A DNA stretch of 64,000 bases from Bacillota bacterium LX-D. Lineage in GTDB: Bacteria; Bacillota; DUOV01; Zhaonellaceae. The first letter of the stretch is position 1. Each line of letters starts with the position of its first letter. Shown here piece after piece: positions 22,695 to 34,010 of this stretch. The position numbers and the translations under genes were made by a program. The DNA is taken from contig JAVLUO010000005.1 of NCBI GenBank assembly GCA_031628995.1, forward strand, positions 1 to 64,000, given 5' to 3'. Below the pieces are notes generated by a model. The model did not search any database. It had not been told where the DNA came from and saw only the letters and a program-made list of their open reading frames with translations.

Positions 22695-23311
22695 ATGCAA
22701 AATGAATTTTCCAGAACAGAATTACTCATAGGTCAGGCCGGATTACAGTCAAATATAAACCGTCAACTTCATGCACTTCATTCTACAATAGGGAGACCTA
22801 AGGTAGAAGTTATGAAGGAGCGTTTACTAGATATTAATCCTGAACTTGAAATTGATGCTATTCGCGCTTTTTATAGTTCTGAAAACAGAGAAGAACTAAT
22901 AACCGCGGATTTAGATTATGTTGTAGATGCTATAGATACGGTACCGGTAAAGTAGATTTAATTTCATATTGTCTAGACAAAAAAATACCTGTAGTAGCTA
23001 GTATGGGAGCGGGGAATAGGTTAGATCCCACATCCTTTATAGTGGCTGATATTTCAGAAACAAAGACTTGTCCTTTAGCAAAAGTTGTGCGAAAAGAATT
23101 AAGAAAAAGGGGAATTGAAAAAGGAGTTACAGTAGTCTATTCACCTCAGCCTGCTTTAAAATATAAACATGCATCCGAAGAAACCTTTACTAAAGATGAA
23201 CATATTAGTTCAGTTCAGGGTAGGACAGTACCTGGAAGTATTTCTTTTGTACCTTCTGTGGTAGGTTTGCACCTAGCTAGCATAGTGGTTAATCATCTCC
23301 TTAGTAAGTAA
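22695..23311 (+). pseudogene. tcdA: Decayed E1-like/HesA-MoeB enzyme (TcdA type)
   Basis: Two reading frames (22695-22955 and about 22945-23311) together make most of a ThiF-fold tRNA threonylcarbamoyladenosine dehydratase. Two lesions are visible. First, after TELLIGQAG the protein jumps straight to SNINRQLHALHSTIG, so the roughly 40 residues holding the GxGGVG nucleotide-binding loop are gone by an in-frame deletion. Second, a frameshift follows DAIDTV at about 22946; the other frame continues GKVDLISYCLDKKIPVV and ends in SFVPSVVGLHLA. The E1-like fold cannot work without the ATP loop, so this is a pseudogene. aspS-tcdA-rarA is a typical Clostridia order. Confidence 0.9.
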
Positions 23312-23330
23312 TATAAATTATGATAAAGTT

Positions 23331-23360
23331 ACGGCGGTTATTTATAACCGTCGTTTGTTC
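23331..23360 (+). terminator. Possible terminator before rarA
   Basis: ACGGCGGTTAT and ATAACCGTCGT form an 11-bp stem with one G-U pair, followed by TTGTTC; the T-run is broken, so it is only a possible terminator. Confidence 0.45.
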
Positions 23361-23392
23361 TAATATGTTTCTCCTAAAGGAGGTAGAGTTTA

Positions 23393-24721
23393 TTGAATTT
23401 ATTTGATTTAGCCAGTCAGGAAAAACAAAAGAAAAGCGCTCCGTTAGCTGTAAGGATGCGTCCAAAAAGTTTAGAAGAGTATATAGGTCAAAAACATATT
23501 GTTGGACCTGGCAAATTACTGCGCCGAGCAATATTAGCTGATCAACTTTCCTCACTAATTTTTTATGGGCCTCCCGGAACTGGAAAAACAGCCTTGGCGC
23601 AAGTCATAGCTGAAAATACCAAAGGTGACTTTATAAGATTAAATGCAGTAACTGCTGGAGCCAGTGATTTAAAAAATATTATTCAGACTGCCAAAGATAA
23701 TTTGACATTATACGCTAAAAAAACAATAGTATTTATTGATGAAATTCATCGCTTTAACAAAGCTCAACAGGATATTTTACTACCCTATGTGGAAGATGGA
23801 ACAATTGTCTTAATTGGAGCAACAACTGAAAACCCTTATTTTGAAGTAAATTCTGCCCTTTTATCAAGATCTAAAATCTTTAAATTATTTCCACTGGAGC
23901 CAGATGAAATCAAAGCAATTATTAGTACTGCGTTAAAAGACAAAGAGCGTGGCTTAGGTAATTTGCCAGTTAAAATAACTGCAGATGCTATGGAGCATTT
24001 TGTTCATACTTCCGGTGGAGATGCTAGAAAAGCATTGAATGCCATTGAACTAGCGGTATTAACTTCTGTGCCAAATAAGGAAGGTATTATTGAGATAGAT
24101 TTAGAAGTAGCTGAGGAGTCAATTCAAGAAAAGGCAATCCTCTACGATAAGAACGGTGATCAACACTACGACGTAGTTTCAGCTTTTATTAAGAGTATGC
24201 GTGGTTCAGATCCCAATGCAAGCTTGCATTGGCTAGCAAGGATGCTTGCAGCAGGAGAAGATCCCCGCTTTATTGCCAGACGTATGATTATCTTAGCAGC
24301 CGAAGATATAGGTTTGGCCGATCCTCAAGCACTGGCAATTGCTATAAATGCTGCTCAAGCTCTAGATTATATTGGTTTACCTGAAGCTAGAATTCCCTTG
24401 GCAGAGGCATGTATTTACTTAGCTTGTGCTCCTAAAAGTAATTCGGTTTATGTTGCTATAGATAAAGCATTAAATGATGTAAAAAAAAACATTGGGAGCG
24501 TGCCACTACATTTAAAAGATGGGCACTACCCAGGGGCAAAGTCTCTGAACTATGGAGCAAAATATTTGTACCCTCATGACTATCCCGGCAACCATGTTAA
24601 ACAAGAGTACTTACCAGATAAATTAGCAGGAATAGAATATTATTATCCTAGTGATAATGGTAAGGAGCAAAAAATAAAAAGTTATTTACTGGAAATAAAG
24701 GAGAAAAACAATGAAAAATAA
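23393..24721 (+). CDS. rarA: Replication-associated recombination protein A (RarA/MgsA)
   Basis: AAA+ ATPase acting at stalled replication forks. 442 residues: Walker A GPPGTGKT at 59-66, Walker B VFIDEIHRFNK, sensor GATTENPYFEVN, and the C-terminal MgsA domain (LARMLAAGEDPRFIARRMI, AEDIGLADP, YPGAKSLNYG). TTG start after AAAGGAGG. Confidence 0.95.
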   Translation: MNLFDLASQEKQKKSAPLAVRMRPKSLEEYIGQKHIVGPGKLLRRAILADQLSSLIFYGPPGTGKTALAQVIAENTKGDFIRLNAVTAGASDLKNIIQTAKDNLTLYAKKTIVFIDEIHRFNKAQQDILLPYVEDGTIVLIGATTENPYFEVNSALLSRSKIFKLFPLEPDEIKAIISTALKDKERGLGNLPVKITADAMEHFVHTSGGDARKALNAIELAVLTSVPNKEGIIEIDLEVAEESIQEKAILYDKNGDQHYDVVSAFIKSMRGSDPNASLHWLARMLAAGEDPRFIARRMIILAAEDIGLADPQALAIAINAAQALDYIGLPEARIPLAEACIYLACAPKSNSVYVAIDKALNDVKKNIGSVPLHLKDGHYPGAKSLNYGAKYLYPHDYPGNHVKQEYLPDKLAGIEYYYPSDNGKEQKIKSYLLEIKEKNNEK

Positions 24722-24994
24722 GGGCAATTAGCAACTATTTAACATTAAATTAGTTGCCAATAAAAATAAACTAAAATACCAGTAAATCTATGATAATTAT
24801 TGTATATACCAATAATTGTGCTATAATAACAACAAGAATATTTTTAGTTTAGGTAAGGAGGGATAAAGATTAATTTTGTCTAGTTTGGACAAAATAGACA
24901 ATGAAATCTATATAAAGAAATGTTTTTAAGCATTGCTACTTATTGTTTTATAAATTTTAAGTAATATTATTTTATTTAAGAAGGAGTTTTTGGG
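24722..24994 (+). promoter_or_regulatory. Long nifS leader with promoter; no iscR gene
   Basis: TTGTAT (24800-24805) and TATAAT (24822-24827) form a promoter with 16-base spacing. About 165 bases of leader follow before nifS. The leader has a good ribosome site AAGGAGG near 24855 with no usable reading frame behind it, and an inverted repeat TTTTGTC/GACAAAA around 24876-24896. In many Clostridia an Rrf2/IscR regulator gene stands here; none is present, so the orphan ribosome site may be what remains. Confidence 0.4.
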
Positions 24995-26179
24995 ATGCGT
25001 AAAGTATATCTTGATCATAGTGCTACTACGCCTGTCAGACCAGAGGTAGCTGAAATAGTTAATACATATTTAACAACACATTTTGGTAACCCTTCAAGTA
25101 TTCATAGTTTCGGTAGAGAAGCTAAAAAAGCTGTTGACATTGCCAGAGAACAAGTAGCCACTTTTTTAGGTGCTAAAACTGACGAAATATTTTTTACAAG
25201 TGGGGGAACGGAAGCTGACAACTGGGCTATTGTAGGGTCAGCTTATGCAAATAAAGAAAAAGGGAAACATCTTATTACTTCTTCCATAGAGCATCATGCT
25301 GTACTTGATACTTTTAAATCTTTAGAAAAACAAGGTTTTAATGTAACTTATCTTCCTGTAAACAACGAGGGCTTAGTGCAAATTGAAGATTTTAAGGCCG
25401 CTTTAACAGAAGACACTATTTTGGTTAGCATTATGCACGTAAATAATGAAGTAGGTACAATACAGCCTATTGCTGAAATAGGTAACATAACAAGAGAAAG
25501 AGGAATAATTTTCCATACAGATGCAGTTCAAAGTGTTGGTAAAATTCCCGTAGATGTGAACCAACTGAAGGTAGATTTATTATCGGCATCAAGTCATAAA
25601 ATCTATGGTCCTAAAGGTATAGGCTGCCTTTATATAAGGAAAGGTGTGCAACTTAATCCTTTACTTTTTGGTGGCGGACAGGAAAGAAAGAGGCGCCCTG
25701 GTACAGAAAATGTTCCTGGAATTGCAGGCTTCGGCAAGGCTTGTGAATTAGCACGTGTTGAATTAGGCGATGAAATGAGTAAGCTGACTTCTTTAAGAGA
25801 TAAACTGATTGAGGGTATTATGCAAAAAATACCCGACATCCAATTAAATGGAAGTAAAAAAGATCGAATACCCAATAATGTGAACATAAGCGTAAAGCAT
25901 ATAGAAGGTGAATCACTTCTTCTAAGCTTGGATATGCAAGGAATTGCTGCTTCCAGTGGTTCAGCTTGTACATCGGGCTCTTTGGATCCATCTCATGTTC
26001 TTTTAGCTATGGGTATTCCTCACGAAATTGCTCATGGCTCCTTACGGATGACTTTAGGAAGAGAAAATACTGAAGAAGATATTAATTATGTCTTAGACGT
26101 TTTGCCTTCTATAGTAGAACGTTTAAGAGCCATGTCTCCTTTATATCAAGCAAACTCAAGTGAAAGCAAGGGGGAATAG
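24995..26179 (+). CDS. nifS: Cysteine desulfurase (NifS/IscS)
   Basis: PLP enzyme that supplies persulfide sulfur. 394 residues, with the PLP lysine in SSHKIYGPKG (K202), the HTDAVQ motif and the catalytic cysteine C325 in the long loop SSGSACTSGS, typical of group I (NifS/IscS) enzymes. It precedes nifU and mnmA, so sulfur probably flows to Fe-S clusters and to tRNA 2-thiouridine. AGAAGGAG precedes the ATG. Confidence 0.95.
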   Translation: MRKVYLDHSATTPVRPEVAEIVNTYLTTHFGNPSSIHSFGREAKKAVDIAREQVATFLGAKTDEIFFTSGGTEADNWAIVGSAYANKEKGKHLITSSIEHHAVLDTFKSLEKQGFNVTYLPVNNEGLVQIEDFKAALTEDTILVSIMHVNNEVGTIQPIAEIGNITRERGIIFHTDAVQSVGKIPVDVNQLKVDLLSASSHKIYGPKGIGCLYIRKGVQLNPLLFGGGQERKRRPGTENVPGIAGFGKACELARVELGDEMSKLTSLRDKLIEGIMQKIPDIQLNGSKKDRIPNNVNISVKHIEGESLLLSLDMQGIAASSGSACTSGSLDPSHVLLAMGIPHEIAHGSLRMTLGRENTEEDINYVLDVLPSIVERLRAMSPLYQANSSESKGE

Positions 26180-26182
26180 ATC

Positions 26183-26557
26183 ATGTATACAGAAAAGGTA
26201 ATGGATCATTTTACTAATCCAAGAAATGTTGGTGAATTAGAAAATCCTAGCGGGTCTGGGCAGGTAGGTAATCCTGTTTGCGGAGATATTATGAAAATTA
26301 CGATTGAAGTAGATAATGACATTATTACTGATGTAAAATTCAAGACCTTTGGCTGTGGGGCAGCAATTGCTACCAGCAGTATGGTTACTGAAATGGTTAA
26401 AGGTAAAACGATTGATGAGGCATTAAAAATTACCAATCAGCAAGTGGCTGAAGCCTTAGGTGGGTTGCCGCCTGTAAAAATGCACTGCTCAAATTTGGCT
26501 GCGGACGCATTGCATGAAGCAATAAAAGACTATAAAAATAAAAATAAAAATAAATAA
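26183..26557 (+). CDS. nifU: Fe-S cluster scaffold NifU/IscU
   Basis: 124 residues, only the IscU-like domain. The three cluster cysteines are C33 (CGD), C58 (FGCGAAIA) and C102 (HCSNLAADAL), with D35 beside the first. The C-terminal tail is a low-complexity KNKNKNKNK. Three bases separate it from nifS. Confidence 0.95.
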   Translation: MYTEKVMDHFTNPRNVGELENPSGSGQVGNPVCGDIMKITIEVDNDIITDVKFKTFGCGAAIATSSMVTEMVKGKTIDEALKITNQQVAEALGGLPPVKMHCSNLAADALHEAIKDYKNKNKNK

Positions 26558-26590
26558 AGGGTTGTTATTATTATAGGGGTTGAAATCTAA

Positions 26591-27685
26591 ATGCAAAAAA
26601 AACGAAAAGTATTAATGGCCATGAGCGGAGGGGTTGATAGTTCGGTAGCGGCAGCTCTATTGTTACGTGCTGGTTATGAAGTAGTAGGTGTTACAATGCA
26701 GCTTTGGACCTCAGATGAACAGGCTATCTCATCTGAAACTGCCTGTTGTTCCCTAAGTGCTGTTGAGGATGCTCGTAGAGTTGCCCAAAAACTTGGTATT
26801 CCCTATTATGTCCTTAATTTTAAAGGTTTATTTCAGGAGAAAGTTATAGACTACTTTATTGACGAATACCTTTTGGGTAAAACACCAAATCCTTGTATAG
26901 CATGTAACAAATATGTAAAATTTGATGCACTTTTGACCAAAGCAAGGGCCCTTGAACTAGATTACGTAGCTACAGGTCATTATGCTAAAGTTTTTTTTGA
27001 TGAGAGCAAGCAGCGTTATATGATTGCTAAAGCTAAAGATAAGAATAAGGACCAGACTTATGTCTTATATAATCTAACTCAAGATCAGTTACAACATACT
27101 TTAATGCCCTTAGGCAATTACACTAAACCGGAAATACGTCAGATTGCAGCTGAACTAGGTTTTAGCGTAGCAAATAAGCCTGAAAGCCAGGAAATTTGTT
27201 TTGTTAGTGATAATAATTACCGCCGCTTTATCAAAGAAAATTCAGCGGAAGAAATTAAACCGGGATTTTTTTATGATACAAAAGGAAATGTTTTGGGGCA
27301 ACATCAAGGGATACCTTTTTATACAATTGGGCAACGTAAGGGTCTAGGAATAGCCCTAGGTTATCCAGTATATGTTATTGATATTGTACCTGAAAAAAAC
27401 GCTATTATCTTAGGTAAATTAGAAGAGTTAGAAGGTAATAGACTAATCTCCGAAAATAACAACTTTATTCTTTTCGATCAATTAAGGGATACTATGCAGG
27501 TAACAGCTAAAGTAAGATATAAAGCTGAAGAGGTTAAGGCAACTATCTCACCCGGCGAAAATGAAGGTCAAGTAGAAGTAATACTTCATGAACCACAATT
27601 TGCTATTACACCCGGACAAGCAGTGGTTTTTTATAATAATGAATTGGTTGTCGGTGGTGGTACGATTAAAAAAAAGCTTGGCTAA
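26591..27685 (+). CDS. mnmA: tRNA-specific 2-thiouridylase MnmA
   Basis: Makes 2-thiouridine at wobble U34 of Lys, Glu and Gln tRNAs. 364 residues, with PP-loop SGGVDSS at 12-18, the first catalytic cysteine C101 or C104 in NPCIACNKYVKF and the second C202 in SQEICFV, then the central and C-terminal barrel domains. Linked to nifS and nifU, its sulfur source. Confidence 0.97.
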   Translation: MQKKRKVLMAMSGGVDSSVAAALLLRAGYEVVGVTMQLWTSDEQAISSETACCSLSAVEDARRVAQKLGIPYYVLNFKGLFQEKVIDYFIDEYLLGKTPNPCIACNKYVKFDALLTKARALELDYVATGHYAKVFFDESKQRYMIAKAKDKNKDQTYVLYNLTQDQLQHTLMPLGNYTKPEIRQIAAELGFSVANKPESQEICFVSDNNYRRFIKENSAEEIKPGFFYDTKGNVLGQHQGIPFYTIGQRKGLGIALGYPVYVIDIVPEKNAIILGKLEELEGNRLISENNNFILFDQLRDTMQVTAKVRYKAEEVKATISPGENEGQVEVILHEPQFAITPGQAVVFYNNELVVGGGTIKKKLG

Positions 27686-27688
27686 TGT

Positions 27689-27716
27689 GCGCACAATTTG
27701 TGCGCTTTTTTATTTT
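27689..27716 (+). terminator. Intrinsic terminator after mnmA
   Basis: GCGCACAA (27689-27696) pairs with TTGTGCGC (27698-27705), followed by TTTTTT. Confidence 0.88.
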
Positions 27717-27791
27717 TAGGTATTATTTTTTAGTCAAGTGTCAATAATACCTGATAGACTTCAGACCCTTTTAAGCACTGGGGGTAATAAA

Positions 27792-28253
27792 TTGTACAAA
27801 GGAAGAGAAGTTTTAGGCTTGCCCGTAATTAGAAAAGCAAATGGTGAAAATTTAGGAAAAATAAGTGATCTTTTTTGTAGTAAAGATCTAAATTATGTTA
27901 AAGCTCTACAAGTATTGGCAAATAATGATAAGGATGTAAAAGTGTGTCAGTTGCAAATGGTATTGAGTCTCGGAAGAGATGCAATTATTATAAATTCCAA
28001 TGAGTTAGAAAATGTTGAAGTAGGGGATGATTTTGGAAGTAGTTGGCAAAAAATTAAAGGTACTAAAGTTATTTGTGGCAAAGGTAATGAACTTGGCTGC
28101 GTTGAAGATATTGTTTTTGAATTCCCAAGTGGCCAAATAACAGCATTAGAAGTGTCAGAAGGGTTTATTGGAGATATAATTTCCGGAAGACATATTGTAA
28201 GTCAGGAAGCAATTCAAACAACAGGTAATAATACCATTATTGTAGATTTTTAA
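27792..28253 (+). CDS. PRC-barrel domain protein
   Basis: About 153 residues with two PRC-barrel-like repeats: GREVLGLPVIRKANGENLGKISDLF at the start and a second around KGTKVICGKGNELGCVEDIVF. PRC barrels occur in RNA-processing and sporulation (YlmC/YmxH) proteins; the role here is unknown. I chose the TTG at 27792 because GGGGG at 27780-27784 precedes it and the family pattern starts at KGREV; a GTG at 27738 would add 18 residues. Confidence 0.75.
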   Translation: MYKGREVLGLPVIRKANGENLGKISDLFCSKDLNYVKALQVLANNDKDVKVCQLQMVLSLGRDAIIINSNELENVEVGDDFGSSWQKIKGTKVICGKGNELGCVEDIVFEFPSGQITALEVSEGFIGDIISGRHIVSQEAIQTTGNNTIIVDF

Positions 28254-28266
28254 GGAGGAAGAAAAG

Positions 28267-28419
28267 ATGTTATGTCCTTTATGTGGCAGTCGAGAAGTTG
28301 GTAAAATTGGACCAGATCAGTTTTACTGCTGGAACTGTTGTGTAGAATATGACGATAGGAATCAGGTTTTCGAATTGGCTGAGGATGGTAGTATTGAATC
28401 GTCATACAAGCTGGAGTAG
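28267..28419 (+). CDS. Small zinc-ribbon protein
   Basis: A 50-residue protein with two cysteine knuckles, CPLCG (residues 3-7) and CWNCC (about 21-25), as in a zinc ribbon, followed by an acidic tail. AAGGAGG lies 5-11 bases upstream. Similar tiny proteins are often annotated next to alaS in Clostridia; no function is known. It lies 13 bases after the PRC-barrel gene and 6 before the transporter gene, so all three are probably one operon. Confidence 0.7.
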   Translation: MLCPLCGSREVGKIGPDQFYCWNCCVEYDDRNQVFELAEDGSIESSYKLE

Positions 28420-28425
28420 TCGGAT

Positions 28426-29460
28426 TTGAAACTTAAAATTGATAAAAAGATCCTTAGACGTTTATTAATGCTTTTCTTTTTATTTATTGTCTTTGTTTTT
28501 CTTTACGCAGTACGAAATATATTATTCCCTTTTGTTTTAGCAATTGTACTTGCTTATATTCTAAATCCCTTAGTAGAAAAATTGGAAAAGCATAATATTA
28601 AACGTCTTTATGGTATAACAATTGTATATATTGTGGTTTTTGGAGTGCTATTTTTAGCTTGTTTTTATGGTTTTCCAGTTATTTTAAAACAGCTTACAGC
28701 GTTTGTTGAAAAGATTCCCTTATACACTAATGAGATACAAAACAGGTTACAAAATTTTTACCATTTGTATCAAAGATTTACTATTCCCTATAGCTTACGT
28801 GAAAGCATTGATCACAACATACTATGGTTTCAGAATTTGCTTATCACTAGCCTGAGTAATCTAGTTAGTAGTATTTTTAGCTTATTTTCAGAAATATTTA
28901 GTTTTATTGTTGCTCCAATCTTAACTTTTTATCTTTTAAAAGATAAAGAAGAAATATGCCGTTTGATTGTCCAAAATTTGCCTTTAAATAAACGCTCTGA
29001 AATTTTGTCCATATGGTCTGAAATTGATTTAGCACTATTAAAATTTATTCAAGGCAATCTCTTAGTGGCATTGATAGTTGGAATTGCTACTTCAATTGGT
29101 TTAACTATTGTAGGAATGGATTTTCCTTTACTATTCGGAATTATTTCGGGAATTACAAACATTATTCCTTATTTTGGTCCAATTATAGGTGCTATACCTG
29201 CTGTTTCCTTAGCGCTATTAAAATCGCAGTCTTTAGCATTGTATGTGATTTTAGTAATGCTAATTGTGCAACAGTTGGAAAGTAATTTTATTTCCCCTAA
29301 AATTTTAGGGAATAGTATAGGGGTACATCCTTTGTTAGTTATTTTTGTTCTTTTAGCTGGAGGTCAGTTATGGGGGATAGCAGGAATGTTGGTGGCAGTC
29401 CCACTAACAGCCATTTTAAAAATCATTATACGTTACTTATTTTTAAAACTTATTGTTTAA
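28426..29460 (+). CDS. AI-2E family transporter (PerM/YtvI-like permease)
   Basis: 344 residues with seven or eight membrane segments and the family motif GPIIGAIPAV followed by LESNFISPKILGNSIGVHPLLVI. Members export various small molecules or act as Na+/H+ antiporters; the substrate cannot be told. TTG start at 28426. The upstream spacing is short and the ribosome site is poor (GGAGTAGTCGG), which suggests coupling to the zinc-ribbon gene. Confidence 0.88.
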   Translation: MKLKIDKKILRRLLMLFFLFIVFVFLYAVRNILFPFVLAIVLAYILNPLVEKLEKHNIKRLYGITIVYIVVFGVLFLACFYGFPVILKQLTAFVEKIPLYTNEIQNRLQNFYHLYQRFTIPYSLRESIDHNILWFQNLLITSLSNLVSSIFSLFSEIFSFIVAPILTFYLLKDKEEICRLIVQNLPLNKRSEILSIWSEIDLALLKFIQGNLLVALIVGIATSIGLTIVGMDFPLLFGIISGITNIIPYFGPIIGAIPAVSLALLKSQSLALYVILVMLIVQQLESNFISPKILGNSIGVHPLLVIFVLLAGGQLWGIAGMLVAVPLTAILKIIIRYLFLKLIV

Positions 29461-29490
29461 TTGACAAAGGTTTAAAACTTTATGTATAAT
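29461..29490 (+). promoter_or_regulatory. alaS promoter
   Basis: TTGACA (29461-29466), an 18-base spacer and TATAAT (29485-29490), starting right at the stop codon of the preceding gene. Both boxes are perfect consensus. Confidence 0.8.
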
Positions 29491-29512
29491 GTAGAAAATT
29501 CTAATATTTTAA

Positions 29513-32254
<2,742 letters not shown>

Positions 32255-32332
32255 AAATTATCATTTTAATTAAAGGATAATAGTTATTTAATAGCGAAGT
32301 ATAAATTAAGTTTGTTCAATGGGGGTGTGGAT

Positions 32333-32593
32333 ATGACCCAGGATAATCTTGAGCATACCGTGATGTTTAAGGTTGAAAAAGAAGAGGTTCCTAAAGCTAA
32401 AGAAGTTTTATTGCTGGTCTATGAGGCATTGCAGAAGAAGGGTTATAATCCTATTAATCAGCTAGTGGGATACTTATTGTCTGGAGACCCTGCTTATATT
32501 ACTAGCCATAATAATGCTCGTAATTTAATCCGGCGTTTAGAGCGGGATGAATTAATGGAGGAACTACTTATGAGCTACCTGGGTCAGAAGTAG
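32333..32593 (+). CDS. ireB: IreB family regulatory phosphoprotein
   Basis: 86 residues, the UPF0297 family (YrzL in Bacillus). In Enterococcus, IreB is a substrate of the PASTA kinase IreK and affects cephalosporin resistance; the N-terminal threonines MTQDNLEHT fit the known phosphorylation region. The internal motif [20 protein letters not shown] is diagnostic. The ATG at 32333 follows GGGGGTG. Confidence 0.93.
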   Translation: MTQDNLEHTVMFKVEKEEVPKAKEVLLLVYEALQKKGYNPINQLVGYLLSGDPAYITSHNNARNLIRRLERDELMEELLMSYLGQK

Positions 32594-32605
32594 CCAGGTA
32601 TGAAA

Positions 32606-32642
32606 AAAAGCCTATATCCTTTACCAGGATATGGGCTTTTAT
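32606..32642 (+). terminator. Terminator after ireB
   Basis: AAAAGCCTATATCCT pairs with AGGATATGGGCTTTT (one G-U pair), ending in TTTT. Confidence 0.82.
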
Positions 32643-32646
32643 AGTG

Positions 32647-33070
32647 GTGCGCCCGGCATGGGCGCTTGAGAAGAAGGACAAGAATGTGTTTTGGAAGCAG
32701 GCGAATAGCCAATAGCCCAATCCTTGCAAGAACACTCACTAATGAATACCTGAGAAAAATAGGTTTAAAGTCAATAAGTGAAAAATATTCATTAGTGCAT
32801 TAATTCTATTGAACCGCCGTATACCGAACGGTACGTACGGTGGTGGTGTGCTGTGAAAGTTGCAGCAGAGATGAAGAAAGGCCCTTCGATGAGGATTGTA
32901 CAGGCAAACTCATCAAACAACCCTAATGCTGCTGTGGTAAAGAGCTATGGTAGTGAGCGATTAGGGAAACGGCTTAAACAAAAATAGTCATGTGAATCGA
33001 GAGATTCACGTACGGTTCTGTGAGAGCCTTTGGGTGAAACTCCCAAGGGCTACTCGACTGAGAGACGCTG
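32647..33070 (+). mobile_element. Composite group II intron relic with two domain-V-like hairpins
   Basis: The stretch starts with a group II 5' boundary (GTGCGCCCGGCATGGGCG). At 32811-32845 it has one domain-V-like hairpin (GAACCGCCGTATACC... CGTACGGTGG). About 150 bases further on, at 32985-33023, is a second with a different sequence (GTGAATCGAGAGATTCACG then TACGGTTCTGTGAGAG) followed by a domain-VI-like helix up to CTACTCGAC. No RT gene survives. In the second domain V the usual AGC of the 5' strand reads AGT. It looks like the fused remains of two introns. The 44-codon frame between the hairpins (32853-32987) is not recognised. Inserted between ireB and ruvX. Confidence 0.6.
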
Positions 33071-33167
33071 AATAAAATAATTACTCAGCTCCTAATCGAT
33101 TTAATAAAGGTGAAAGTATGCTATATTCTCAGATGGGGAATACTGGGTTAGTAGAGTAGGTGAAAAA

Positions 33168-33581
33168 ATGCGAATTCTTGGATTAGATGTTGGTGACAAG
33201 AAAATTGGTGTGGCTTTAAGTGATCCTTTAGGCTTGACAGCCCAAGGAATTGACACAGTTAAATGCACGGGAGAAATAAAAAAAGATATCGAATATATTC
33301 TTAAAATAATTAATTTAAATGAGGTTGAACAGATAGTTGTTGGCTTACCTAAAAATATGAATGGTTCTATAGGTCCTCAGGCTAAGAAAGTAATTGATTT
33401 TGCTGAAGCATTAGGTGAAAAAAGTAATTTACCAATTATTTTCTGGGATGAAAGGTTAACTACTGTAGCAGCAGAAAAAACTCTCCTTGCTGCAGACGTT
33501 TCACGTAAAAAAAGAAAATTGGTTATTGATAAAATTGCTGCTACTGTAATTTTACAGAGTTATTTAGATAATAAAAATTAG
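33168..33581 (+). CDS. ruvX: YqgF/RuvX family RNase H-fold protein (pre-16S rRNA processing)
   Basis: 137 residues: [31 protein letters not shown] and [15 protein letters not shown], the three family motifs with acidic residues of an RNase H fold. It was proposed as a Holliday junction resolvase and is now mainly linked to 16S rRNA 5'-end maturation. The intron relic separates it from its usual neighbour ireB, and a short leader with ribosome site TAGGTG precedes it. Confidence 0.95.
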   Translation: MRILGLDVGDKKIGVALSDPLGLTAQGIDTVKCTGEIKKDIEYILKIINLNEVEQIVVGLPKNMNGSIGPQAKKVIDFAEALGEKSNLPIIFWDERLTTVAAEKTLLAADVSRKKRKLVIDKIAATVILQSYLDNKN

Positions 33582-33672
33582 CCTAACTGGTTATACTTGT
33601 AATAATTACCTTTACAAAAAATATTAAATCAGTTATTATTAGCCTATTAAAAGAGAGAAAGGTGTGTTTTTA

Positions 33673-33978
33673 ATGGTTGACGAAAAGCACCATGATTGTG
33701 GTTGCGAAGAAGATTGTGAGTGTGAGGATATTATTGTTTTACAGGACGAAGAAGGCAATGACCATGAATTCAGCATTGTTGACGTGTTGGAAATGGATGA
33801 AAATAAATACGCTATTCTTATGCCGGCTAGTGAAAACGACGAATCAGATGAGGCTATTATATTAAAAATAGCGGCAGATGAAAATGGCGATGAATTTTTA
33901 GCTGAAATTGAAAATGATGATGAATGGGAGTCTGTAGCTCGTGCCTGGGAAGAAATGATTGATGAGGAAGAATTTTAA
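33673..33978 (+). CDS. DUF1292 family protein with Cys/His-rich N-terminus
   Basis: 101 residues, very acidic. The DUF1292 core DEEGNDHEFSIVDVLEMDENKYAILMPA is clear; the family is universal in Firmicutes near ruvX and of unknown function. Unusual is the N-terminus with HH, CGC and CEC within 15 residues, a possible metal site. The ATG at 33673 follows AGAGAAAGG. Confidence 0.88.
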   Translation: MVDEKHHDCGCEEDCECEDIIVLQDEEGNDHEFSIVDVLEMDENKYAILMPASENDESDEAIILKIAADENGDEFLAEIENDDEWESVARAWEEMIDEEEF

Positions 33979-34006
33979 AAGTCGCAAAAATTGCGGCTTT
34001 TATTTT
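33977..34006 (+). terminator. Terminator after DUF1292 gene
   Basis: AAAAGTCGCAA pairs with TTGCGGCTTTT with one G-U pair and a three-base loop, then TATTTTT. Confidence 0.82.
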
Positions 34007-34010
34007 TAGT

